Shown here one piece after another: positions 23,219 to 34,079 of a stretch of 64,000 nt of DNA. The stretch's first letter is position 1; each line of letters begins with the position of its first letter. The DNA lies in NCBI GenBank assembly GCA_029747015.1, contig JAKOGI010000358.1, positions 600,828 to 664,827 on the forward strand, in the 5' to 3' direction. Below the pieces are notes generated by a model, which saw only the letters and a program-made list of their open reading frames with translations, was not told where the DNA came from and did not search any database. A program made the position numbers and the translations under genes. The DNA is from Carnegiea gigantea. Lineage: Eukaryota > Streptophyta > Magnoliopsida > Caryophyllales > Cactaceae.

Positions 23219-26200
23219 TGTAATAATGGTGGATTTTCGGCTGAAGCTGGCTAATTCGATTAACCATTTTATTAGCCATAGTTTTATTATATTAGCTGGA
23301 TTAGGCTAATATTTGTGTGTTTATTAAAGTGAATAATTTTATGAAATTTAGCTTTGAAATTTCACGATTCGTAAGGTAAATGCTTAAAATTTGTAAATAG
23401 TCAAGAATTAAGCTGTACAAGATTAGCGGAACTGAGTGGGCTAACGAATACTAGAATTATGGGCTTACTTATTTGGGCTAGGGTTATTTTATGTGTTGGG
23501 GTTAGTAGTAAGGGGAAATAAAAGGGGTTAATTAAACCAAGCTATTAGATGCTCAATCCCAGCTCAAACTCACAACATTAGGTGGTTGATTTCTTGAGCA
23601 CCTGAATGCCATCTGCCTTCTCCATTCCATCTCCACCGATTCTGACAGTTCAAGTGAGGGAAAGAGGATGATGCATAGAGAGAGGAAGTGAGCACGAAAG
23701 AGGGAGAAAGAGGGCAGGTTCAATAGTAGCAACAGAATGAAGACGAAGAAGGAAATCAAGCATAAGAAGGCCTGGGAAGCAAGGTGTGTGACCAAAAGCA
23801 AGGGGGAAGGAAAAAAGAATCGAACCCAGCTCTAGTATGCCCATTTAGACCATTGATATTGGGTCTTCTAGCTTGGATTAAGGTGGATGATTTTTAACTC
23901 CTAAATTTTATTAGAAATTTCGAAACTTTTTCTAATTTTCCCATGAAAATTTGGGTATGGTCTTGAGTTGCATTTATGGTTAAATTAAGTAACAACAGAA
24001 AAAGTGGGATAAATCAGTTGATTGAGATTATTTATGATTGAAAGTTGATTTTTAGGTTAACGTAGGTGGTGCAGTGAAGAGGGAGCCCAAGTATGAGTTT
24101 TAAATTGAATGATTTGTGAAGTGTTATCTATTGTGATTTCATCTTTGATGTTCCTAAATTAGTTAATGTCAAATTCAAGTTATATCACTAATGTCCAAGT
24201 TATGTTGATGTTCTTGTTACTCTCATTTCATACATGTGTATGTTTTGCCTAGGATTTAAGCGGGGAACAGGGAAGTCAACTAAATGGTTTGGCAAATCAG
24301 TTCAAAAGTGAATCGGGTTCGTGAATTTTGTTATGCCCCATTTCTAGCTAGAACCTATCTAGCCTATTTTGCTGGGTGTACTTCAGTGGACGTTACCGTA
24401 TATAGAATAAAGAACATTGATGTGAACTTGGTGGTTATGGAAAAGGCATGAAGGGATGATTAAATCATTGTCCAAAATGTTAATTCGTTAACTTTTTAAT
24501 TGATAAACTTACTTGTTGAGGTTACGAACATGATTTAAGGTTCCTCCCTATTAGCTTTGATTGAATTCAGTAAACCTAGAAGCATGTGGTTGACGTGTAG
24601 ATCCAAATGGCTAAGTTCTTTTAAGTAAGACTAACCATGATTGACTTGCAAACTTATAGCTTCTAAAACAACTTTTAATAGCCTTTTTATATGAAACTGG
24701 AAGTTTTAATAGCTTTGATAAACCCCATTTTTTCTAGTTTTCTCTGCTTCCTTTAGCTCATTTCCCATCTTTTTCCCTCGATCAAGTAGGGATTTGAGCA
24801 ACTTTGACCTCCTAAAGAACTGTTGCCTCGTTTTAGCACTTTTTCTGTCTTTTTCAGATGTTTTTAGTGATAATCACAGAAAGACATGGAAACTACTAGA
24901 GAAGAGACAATGTGAAAGTGAAGCTCGACCACACTAGGGCCGAGGACAAGCAACAAAGTGTGCAACGAAGTGGAGAACCTAAGACAGAAGGCCCACAACT
25001 AGCGCTTGTCGCCCTGGCGATGGCCGTCGTGGACCCCTGTACTGAAGGCCATCTTCCAAGAGGTCGCGACGACCACCCATCGTGATGTCGAGGGCCTATC
25101 GTCTACCCACAGCCTCTAATGTGCTGCCCGTCGCCATTCCCCTCCCCCCATGGCTCCTATGTCAGGTTTTGCAAATATAATTAAGATTTTCCTAATTTCG
25201 AGGCTTATCTCCTAATCTCTCATTAATCCTTATTAAAAACACTCTCTAATATTGTAGGATTAGCCTTTTTATTAAAGGAGGTTTTGGGTTTTGTTGATAT
25301 TTGTTAAAGGATTTGAAGACTAATCTCACTACCTACCTTAATCTAAGGTTTGCTTCTCTTTCTCCCTCTCTTATTTGATCATTGTTCTAGGTTTATGTGC
25401 TTGTTGCTTGTCATTGTTTGATTAGGATGGTGATTAGTGAGTAATTTCCCCCTTTGAGTTGGGGATTCAGATGCTAGAATTCCCTAAATAAGCTAGGTGT
25501 GATTTACTCTCTTGATTGATTTCTTGTTTCTTAAGGGCATTCCCTTTGCCCACCAAATGTTCGATGAAATGCCCGAAAGAGCATTTCACCCAATATTTAG
25601 GGAAAATAACTACACTGAGAGGTGAGTTATTACCTTGTGTGGGTATAGTGAAGGATAGCAAAGCCTTGGGTATAAAAATAACCCAAGGTCTTCCTTCATA
25701 AATGGTTAGGTATCCTGAACCCCGATCTCTTAAGGTCCCATGAAAGTAGGAGAGCTTATAGAATTGGGGTTGCCCATATCCTCTGAAAGGTGGCTTGGGT
25801 GCTTTTAAACGAGCTGACAAACCCCTATAAGTCACATTTTAGGTTAAGCTAAAGGGGGAACTCATAGCTAGCAGGAATAAATTGGCATTCTAGTAACTAA
25901 TTCCCCGACTCAAGATTTCTCATATCGAAATTTAATCCACCAATTATCGATAGTTTTTCTGAGTTGTTCTTTTAATCTTAGCTATTTAGTCTTTCAAGAT
26001 TTGATCTACTTAATTAACTAGGTAATATAAGAACTTTTTCACTGAGGATTCGACTCGTACTCACCGGTTGCTAACTATAGCTACACTGTGCACTTGCGGT
26101 TTAACTTAGTTCACATCAATAAAGTTACATGTTTAGGTTATGAACATGATTTTAGGGTTCCTCCCTAGTAGCTTTGGATTAATTTAGCAAACTTGGACGC

Positions 26201-27750
26201 ATGTGGTTGACGTGTAGATCCAAACGACTAAGTTCTTTTATGTAAAACTAACCATGAGTGACTTGCAAACTTATGGCTTTTGAAACAAGTTTTAATAGCC
26301 TTTTTATATGAAACTGGAAGTTTACTTGGTCGATAACTTATTTACCAATTTTCTTTATTAAGCTTAACATTTGTTATGCTTTTAGAAGTCGGCTTTTACC
26401 ATTATTAAGGTGTAATTAGCCTTCTTGAAAATGAAAGTTCTATTATTTTGCTATAACAAGAATTTTAATGCCAAGTATGTTTGAAAGTGAGTTGTATTCG
26501 AGATGTATTGGGTTAGGTGGATAGTGCTAATATTAAGGACTCGGCCTTGGGAGTAGACCTTAGGACCCTTAATGAAGCAGGAATCTCAGATGTTATTATT
26601 CGAATAAGGATAGAGGTCTGTTAACTTTGGGACGCCCTGAGGATGCAAAAACTTGTGCGTTGTGTCACTCACCTGACGACATCACTAATATGTGAATCCA
26701 AGGCCCTAAAAGTGATTTCATTGCTCGCTGTGGGTTAAAAACTTCTTGATTCTAATTTTGCTAATGCAAAGGTTTGGAAAAGCGCATGAACTATTTGAAA
26801 AGGCTTCTTATCGATCTATAAACAAAATTCTTTAGAGAAAAAGCAATTTATAATGAATTAACTTCACTTAGATAGAGGTTCGTATACTCTTTGTGCACTA
26901 TTTTCCATTTCTTACTAAACAAACTCAAGTGTTAGCTTTAGTGGAATGTTTTGATGCTAAGTGTGTAACTAGGAGTCACACAACCTACTAACCTCAACAA
27001 TTGGGATAAATTAAACAATGATATGATTTCAGGATCTTGTATATCTTATATGTACATTATTTCAGTGTGTCTGTTACTCAAAAGTATAGTATGCAATTGT
27101 TTTGTTTTTTTGGGTGGAGAATTATTCATTGACTGTGTGGTAGTTCACTTCCATCTTAATCTACCTTTTCCACATTTAGATTGATAAGGTATGAAGTTGT
27201 TTTGGGTAACTTGCTTGCAATTAGCTCTAGTTCGGCTCCCATGCATACTGCAGGATTTTGCGTGTTATCGTGTGCCTTTTGTAAATGGATAAGCATGTTT
27301 CAATACTTAATTATAAGATATAGAGATTGGCTCTGGCTATGTTTTCTCTAATTATATCTTACGTACTTTTAATGATGTGTCAGTTATAAGTTAATTTAAC
27401 TTATGTAACTCGGGTGTGTAACTGAAGGTGTTGATGTCGCTACTAAGCATTAATTCATCAAGACTTCCAGGTATAATCAGCTGGAGTTGAGCTTTTTATG
27501 TACTGTAGTTTCAGGCTGAACTCTAGCAATGTCATTTTAGAACACTTATGCTTACCCTTAGTTGCACATTGTAACTAACTAAACCAATTTGATAAATCTT
27601 TTCTATCCTTAGGGCCTTCCTTAGAAAGCCCTGGTGATGTGAAATTCTTCTTATGGACAGAGGGGCATTACATTTGGTGAAATATGTGTACAATTATATG
27701 GTTTATTGTATATATTGGATTATATACTCACTTTTACAGTAGTAATGTAG
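23219..27750 (+). repeat. Chromovirus 5' LTR, 3' boundary uncertain, interrupted at 24716-26118
   Basis: The first 300 bp align with the reverse complement of 33736-34041 (shared GGCTAATATTTGTGT, AAAATTTGTAAATAG and ATTAGCGGAA). LTRs of several kilobases fit this group, as in the 4.17-kb copy at 54916-59089. I could not find a clear primer site, so the end near 27750 is a guess. Confidence 0.5.
24716..26118 (+). repeat. Gypsy (Athila/Tat-like) LTR standing alone, about 1.4 kb
   Basis: It begins TGATAAACCCC and ends GTGCACTTGCGGT...CACATCA, the same terminal style as the Athila LTRs here. No PPT, PBS or internal sequence flanks it. The flanks are unmatched: AGCTT on the left, ATAAA/AATAA on the right. 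About 200 bp on the left (24497-24710) recurs on the right (26119-26327). Confidence 0.65.
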
Positions 27751-28572
27751 GATGGTATTCCATATTTCAGACTTCGTTCACTTGCCTTTTGGGGCTGCCT
27801 GGAATGTGATCATCTCTAGAGGGCGTCGAAGTTAAGTAATAGGTGGGGGTCACATCGAGTCATCCAGAATCACTACATGATTAGGTTTATTTGGAGAATA
27901 CCCATGACGCCTAGGAGGAGGGAGGTGGTTTAAGCCCTTAGGCAATGGATAAGACAGGTGGGACCGTTTACCCCTTTTACCTATCGAAGCCTAGTAGATT
28001 TTCTACGGATGGTAGAGAATTAGCTAGATCACCTAGGGGAGACCCCACTAGAGCGTCACCTTACTGTTAGCCAGCTTGTTCATAATGCACTCATCAATCT
28101 CATGGAGAACCAGCATCTTCAAAATACTATGGCTTAGAGGATCCATACAGAGCATCATTAAGTGACTTAATGATTAAGGACCCTCTAAAGAATGGCTTAG
28201 GATAATGTTTGTTATATCTATTTTGTCTTTGTAAAAGAAGTCGAATAGTAGGTGGCTCTTCCAGCGACTATTAAGTCACAAAGCCTGTATTTAAATAAAT
28301 TAGATGTATATGAGTTGCTTATTAGTGTGTTAGTGTAAATAAACTGTACATATATGTGCTCCAGTCAGTGAACGCATAGCATGCATGTAAACCTGTATGT
28401 AACTTATACTATGGTTTGATTTGTTGTGATATTTAGGTGTACTGTGCTTTGGTTGTGAATAAGCTTATTACTTAGATGCTATTACATTCTCGTTCTGAAT
28501 AATGGCATAGTTGTGATATTAACATCTAACTTGAACTAGAAGTACATGACCTTAACATACATCTGTCGACCG
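27751..28572 (+). other. Leader of the plus-strand chromovirus
   Basis: Sequence upstream of gag without a clear gene. One short open stretch near 28048-28135 encodes a VSQLVHNALINLMENQH peptide that may be part of an extended gag N-terminus. No primer site was identified. Confidence 0.4.
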
Positions 28573-29545
28573 ATGCCTCTACGTCGCAAGCAACCATTGA
28601 ACGTATGGCCATGGATACAGTATGCTAGTTTAATAAGCTAAAGCCACCAAAATTTAGAGGTGGGTCATGCCCTTTAGAATGTGAAGAATGGCTTAGGAAA
28701 ATGAAAAACTTATTTAAAATCATGGAATAACCCGAGAGAATTAATGTGCGTCTTACACCTACTAATTCGAATGAGAGACGAAATTCTGGTGGGGAATGGT
28801 GAACCTCGAGTGAGTGAACACCATTCATCTGGGATCAGTTGAAGGCTTTAATAGATACCCAATACTATCCCAGAAATGTGAATATAGTTAAGGAACAAGA
28901 ATTCCTTCTCCTTAGATAGAGGAAAATGAGCGCAATGTATTATGCAACAAAGCTTAATGAACTCAGCCGTTTTGCCCCAGTACAAGTAGCCACTGAAGAA
29001 ATGAGAATAGATCACTTTGAGCGGGGACTGAAAGGAAGTATAAACCAGATGGTAGCACCTATGCCAACTTGTAGGAAATGTTCTAGAGGGCTGTGAAAAT
29101 AGCCCAAGTCATAGATGAGACGGAGGCTAAAAATAGAGAAATGAGCTGGGCGAAGAGGAAGTTTGGTCCTGGGGGTCCAGTTCTCAGGGAGGCAGAAACT
29201 TCAGAAGATTTAGCCCCGAGAGGACTCAAGATAAAGGAAAGCAACTTGTGTAGTGGCAAGAAAGACGACCCTATGACAAATGTGGTTGTCGCTATGGCGC
29301 ATGTAAGGGAGTCGCAAGCTAGTGTTTTAGTTGTGGAGAATTTGGGCATATGATCACTTGATACCCAAAGACGACCTGGAATAACCAGTGTAACACTCAA
29401 AGGTCACGATTTGGGGGCCAACTTGCAACGCAACAAGGTTTCCCTCCAATTGGCACTCCAACAAGGGCAGCAGGAACAATAATAAGCTACAGGCAGGAGT
29501 TTGTAAGGGTCCACCTCCTAAAAGGTGCGATCCCCCATGAATGGT
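28573..29545 (+). pseudogene. Chromovirus gag (plus strand)
   Basis: The ATG at 28573 opens MPLRRKQ, like the MPPRR start of the homologous gag at 60541. KPPKFRGG..P..CEEWLRKMKNLF follows, then FIWDQLKALIDTQYYP, VKEQEFLLLR, YYATKLNELSRFAPV, and EEMRIDHFERGLKG. A zinc knuckle at 29323-29364 reads CFSCGEFGHMIT with a stop and Tyr in place of the last Cys. Several stops and frameshifts break it. It belongs to the same family as the gag at 59583-60541 and is separated from its pol. Confidence 0.88.
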
Positions 29546-31459
29546 CGGGCTTGCATGCTAGATACTTTATATTTTTCTAGAAACTTATTTAATTTTTTAT
29601 TTACTTTTTTTCAGAAAATTGATAAGTAGAATTGGGCTACAACATCGCAGGAAACCGGGACTTGGACCTAGCCAAGGAACCCAATCAGATTCCCTGTGCA
29701 AAACTAGGTCCAGCCTTCCTGTTTCAGGCCCTGTTAGCTGCCTTAACTTGGCTTAAACTTTGGGTATGGGTTTAATAAACCTGATTCTAGTTTAGGCAAA
29801 TTTCACTACCAAGGTCCGAATCAGTCCCCCAAATTTAGCAATGCAGAAGCAAGTAGCAAATAAAATAAGGATCAAACTTTAACTAATAGAGTCACTGGCG
29901 ATTTTTAGGAAAACCTTACAAACCATATTCCATTTGAAGCAAATCATACCAATAGGGACAACCGAAGGGACAAATTGATGTTGCTTCAAAAATAGTTTTA
30001 GAAATTCCCTCGAGCAATCCCTAGTCTGGGGACCATCCTAACTCCTTGGTCTTAAACCGAGGTTTTAGATTCAGGAGCAATGGTATGGTTATGTGGTGGG
30101 AGGCATCTCATTACCATTCGCCATCACTAGCGGCCTCTACTAATCAAACTAAAAAGTTAGAACTTAGTTACACTAACACACAATCATGCAGTAGGTTAAA
30201 ATCACTTATTCATATAAAATCATGCAAAAGGTACAAATTTTAGTCCAATAAAAACCCAAAAAAATAGAATAACAGTTACAACCAGTGGAGAACTACCTAA
30301 GGATTACATCTTTGATAATTTAGAATCAAAAAGTCATAAAAGAGAAATAGAGTAGAAGAGCAGGGAAAGACAGGTTTTTACCCTTAGGATAACCCACTTG
30401 ATTTATCTAGGAACCCAACATAGTGACGCCTTTTTAATGGTTAACCCAATTTTCTACATCCAATGTGTGGAGTATTTCTCTCCTTAATTTTTATGCTCTC
30501 CTCTCTCTAATTTTTCGATGTGTTTTGATACCTATCTCATCTGATGCTAATTGACTAATGCCAATTGACTTAATGGATTTTTTTTTTTTTGATGCGTCCA
30601 ACTAGCCCCTAACCCCTACGGGTAAGCCCCTATTTGTATTGGTTAAGGGGATAGTCTGAATCGATAGGAGACCTAATTCTAGTCCTATTAAGGTTAATCT
30701 AAATAGGTACAATAATTTAGTTGCGATTCTGATTAATATCAGTAAACTAATCCGCCTAGAATTCTAGTTAGGCCTGACAAAAACTGACCCGACTCGAAAA
30801 CCCAATTCGAATCCGCCCGAAAATTTTAGGTTTTGAAAATGATTTTTTAACCCAAGCCCAAAATAAACCGAACCTGAAAAAACCACAAATTAACGGCTCA
30901 AACTCAACCCAAACCCGAACCCGAACCGGCCCCCTTGACCCGAATATTATATCCTTATTTTTTGCTTTTTCTTTAATTAATCCCTTTTAACTATAATAGT
31001 TATTATTGTATCGAATTGTTTAGAGAGACATTATATAATTATCACATCCTTCATAAATTAAACAATAGTGCCCTTCCTTTCTTGACTTCATTCTCTTAAC
31101 ATAAAATCATACACAACTTTTAAATGGAGCAACTTTAAAAAATAGGCATTAAATAACTATCTAGCATCAAGAAAATCAATTTAGAATAAGACAAATATTA
31201 AAAATGGCATATCATATCGTACCATTGTATTTTTAATCAAATGAATATGTCTCATCATGTTTTGAATGATGTTACTCTGTACAAATCTAAAATTTTGATG
31301 TTGCAATAACAATTGTAATATTTTGTGCTCCTCCAATATCATTTCATTTAGTTCTCATTCTAATTTGTCTTAAACTGTGATGTTAGTGTTGGACAATGGG
31401 TTGACCTCTGTTCATATTAGAATTGACCCACTAATAAAGTGCAGCTGATTAGGTAATAT
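29546..31459. other. Unassigned stretch with C-rich pentamer segment
   Basis: No gene or LTR edge was recognised. The segment at 30775-30950 is rich in CCCGAA/CCCGAC repeats. The text at 30755-30795 (TAGTTAGGCCTGACAAAAAC then ACCCGAC) recalls the end of a hAT-type element or MITE, but no matching opposite end was found. Confidence 0.35.
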
Positions 31460-31671
31460 TAAGTTAGTGCTATACAGATCAAGTTCATGTTATATTCCAT
31501 TGATCCACATCTTTACTAGGCAAAACAAATCCCTAGATGTCTTAAAATGATTGAATTTTCCAATTAGATTATAACATTATTTAAACACCCAATTGAAATT
31601 TGCTTTCTTAGCACTTTTATAAGATAAGACTCAATAGAACTACAACACCCATGCGCTTATGGGCAAGGCCA
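31460..31671 (+). repeat. 3' end of an Athila LTR
   Basis: It aligns with the reverse complement of about 38069-38300 (shared ATCCACATCTTTACTAGG, CAAATCCCTAGATGT and GAAATTTGCTT). It ends in CA six bases before the primer site. Confidence 0.75.
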
Positions 31672-31677
31672 AGTTTT

Positions 31678-31695
31678 TGACACCGTTATTGGGGA
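31678..31695 (+). other. Degenerate tRNA-Asp primer-binding site
   Basis: TGACACCGTTATTGGGGA corresponds to TGGCGCCGTTGCCGGGGA with four changes, most of them C/G to T/A type. The six-base AGTTTT spacer to the LTR matches the copy at 43288. Confidence 0.75.
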
Positions 31696-31818
31696 ACAAA
31701 TTTGTTGATATTATGTTAGCCCTTAGAAATTGACTAAGCATTTTTATCATTCTTTCTTTTTCTTTATTTTTTTTTCTTTGGTAGTTTTGTTGGTAATTTT
31801 GTAGGATTTCTCTTTTTT

Positions 31819-33735
31819 ATGCGAAGTCCCTTTCGATTTGAATTTAATCCAAAAATTAAAAGGACTTTTTGTTCTAACAAGAATATTAAGGGTAGAAGGC
31901 AAAGACTAAAAGCTCAAGCGGTTTCTTCGTCGATGGTAGGTATAGGAGGTGACCAAAGGACACTTCTGGATTTTGTTACTCCCAGAGTTCAAGGCATTTC
32001 CTCAAGCATCGCTCGGGCAACCATAGAAGTGAACAATTTTGAGCTCAAACCAGCTCTTATATCAATAGTGCAGCAATCCCAGTTTGGAGGCACCCTGTTA
32101 AAAGATCCAAATTTACAGCTTTAAGTCTTCCTAGAGGTGTGCTATACATTAAAGCTCAACGGAGTTTCTACCAATGCCATCCGCTTGTGCCTATTTCCCT
32201 TTTCACTTAGGGATAAGGCGAGGGTATGGGTTCACTCATTGAGTCTAGGATGCATTATGACATGGGACGAGCTTACAAAAGTTTTCTTGCTAAGTTCTTT
32301 CCTTCGAGTAAGATGGCAAGCCTGCAGAATCAAATCACTATCTTCTCTCAAAAGGAAGAAGAGATGCTCTATTAAGCCTGGGAGTGATTCAAGGACCTTT
32401 TATGATTATGCCCTCATCATGGTCTTCAAAGGTGGATGATTATGCAGACATTTTATAATAGAGTCACTTAGCCATTAAGATCTGCTATTGATGCAGCCTC
32501 AGGAAGTACTCTTATGAACAAAACTGAAGATGAAGCATACAATCTCATAGAAGGGATGGCTTTTAACAATTTCTAATGGTCATCTCACAGAACCCAACCC
32601 AAGCGGGTTAGAGGTAAGCTGGAATTAAATGCTATTGCTATATTTTCTTCTAAAGTTGATGCTATGCCTCAAAAATTAGAGCGCTCAAAAGTTAATTCTG
32701 TCAGTTCAAGTACCCTTTTCCCATCATTTGATATATGTGGATAAGTTGATCATTTCACTGTGCATTGTTAAGTGGGTAGTCCTTTTACCTAAGATGCTTG
32801 GTTAGAGGTAAGCTGGAATTAAATGCTATTGCTATATTTTCTTCTAAAGTTGATGCTATGCCTCAAAAATTAGAGCGCTCAAAAGTTAATTCTGTCAGTT
32901 TAAGTACCCTTTTCCCATCATTTGATATATGTGGATAAGTTGATCATTTCACTGTGCATTGTTAAGTTGGTAGTCCTTTTACCTAAGATGTGAGTGACCA
33001 GGTCAACTTGTGAACAACGACAATCCTAGACTAATAAATGATACTTTCTCTAATGTACATAATCTTGGGGGGAGGAATCACGCTAATTTCTCCTATAGGT
33101 CTAATGCCCCACTTGTGTCTCAAACAAATTTTAGACCACCCCCTGATTTCAAAGACCATTCTATCCTTAATAAGCACCTCAAAAATCCAACTTAGAGACT
33201 ATGATGGAGAATATGCTTTTGGCATAACAAGAGTACGATGAGCATATTAAGCAATTGGCCTCTAATGTTGATGTGCTTACTGCTCATAATAAGATGTTGG
33301 AAGCTCAAATTGCTCAACAAGTTACCTCTTCATCTACACCCCTGGGTAGACTGCCAGTAAACCTAAGTCTAACCCCTGCGAGCAGTGTAACTGTGTTACC
33401 TTGAAAGAAGGGGTAGAGGATTTTGAGGATATGAGACTTGAGGAGGGTAGAGAGGTGACCATGGCTGAGAGTAAGGAGAAAATGGATAAGGGTGAGCCTA
33501 TAACTTTTAGAGAAAAAGGCAGTTTCAAGATCCCTAAAGTCTTCCCCCCTAAGCTTCCTGATCCAGATAGCTTTTTTATCCCCTGTGTAGTAGGAAAAGT
33601 GAAGATTAACAGAGCCCTATGTGATCTTGGTGCAAGTGTCAGTTTGATGCCCTATTCTATGTCCCATAAGCTTCACTTAGGACAATTGCAACCAACACTC
33701 TTCTCACTCTAATGAGCGGATGGTTCCCAAACACT
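31819..33735 (+). pseudogene. Athila gag-protease, broken
   Basis: The ATG at 31819 gives MRSPFRFEFNPKIKR, then DFVTPRVQGISSSIA and FELKPALISIVQQ. After a TAA at 32122 the same frame continues with LNGVSTNAIRLCLFPFSLRDKA and WDELTKVFL, the gag core. Later frames carry a damaged zinc knuckle (ICG*VDHFTVHC, first Cys replaced by Phe), present twice because of a local duplication. The NLGGRNHANFSYRSN block follows near 33060. Protease is at 33540-33712 with FKIPKVFPPKLPDPDSF and the active-site block CDLGASVSLMPYS. It is the same family as 43445-45756. The chromovirus LTR begins just after the protease flap region. Confidence 0.88.
32606..32990. repeat. Recent tandem duplication, period 194 bp
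   Basis: 32606-32796 and 32800-32990 differ at only about two positions (TTCAAG/TTTAAG and GTGGG/GTTGG). The unit spans the gag zinc-knuckle segment. Confidence 0.95.
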
Positions 33736-34041
33736 ATATATATCTCAAGCACATTCTAATGCTCCAAGACATGAAATAGCCTTGGCCCAAATAAATAAGC
33801 CCACAATCTAGTATCCGCTAGCCAATCCATTCCGCTAATATCACACGACTTAATTCCCAACTATTTACAAATTTTACGCATTTGCATAACAAGCCACAAA
33901 ATTTCAAACTAAACTTTTAAAAATTATTCATTTTAATAAACACAAAAATATTAGCCTAATTTGGCCAATCTAATAAAACTATGTCTAATACAATAGTTAG
34001 TTGAATTACTTAGCTTCAACCAAAAATCTATGATTGTTATA
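33736..34041 (-). repeat. First 306 bp of a chromovirus 3' LTR
   Basis: Reverse complement aligns with 23219-23520. The terminal TGTAAT of the family reads TATAAC here. It is truncated where it meets the Athila protease at about 33735. Confidence 0.8.
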
Positions 34042-34059
34042 CTCTTTCCCCCTTAAAAG
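34042..34059 (-). other. Polypurine tract of the chromovirus
   Basis: Minus strand CTTTTAAGGGGGAAAGAG lies directly before the LTR start, the usual arrangement for this group. Confidence 0.8.
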
Positions 34060-34079
34060 AATTTTATCCTCAAAATATG

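Larger units (their letters stand above)
23219..29545 (+). mobile_element. Chromovirus-like Gypsy element, 5' LTR and gag (plus strand)
   Basis: It begins with an LTR edge TGTAATAATGG at 23219 that closely matches, in inverted orientation, the LTR edge at 33736-34041. Leader and gag follow, and recognisable sequence ends at about 29545. Pol and the 3' LTR are absent. The LTR itself is split by another LTR (24716-26118). The element truncates the tandem retroelement array on its left. Confidence 0.7.
31460..33735 (+). mobile_element. Athila Gypsy element, 5' LTR end through protease
   Basis: The last 210 bp or so of an LTR, a degenerate tRNA-Asp primer site, gag and protease run in order on the plus strand. 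They are cut at about 33735 by a minus-strand chromovirus LTR. RT, RNase H, integrase and 3' LTR are absent. Confidence 0.85.

Noticed and set aside
25467..25835. 122-residue minus-strand ORF in the lone LTR
   Set aside because: No motif; it is contained in an LTR and overlapped by an open plus-strand frame.
27827..27836. CGAAGTTAAG resembling a 5S rRNA box
   Set aside because: Ten bases only; neighbouring sequence does not follow 5S rRNA.
30755..30960. Possible hAT element or MITE with CCCGAA-rich end
   Set aside because: No matching inverted end or 8-bp target duplication was found, so it is recorded only as an unassigned stretch.
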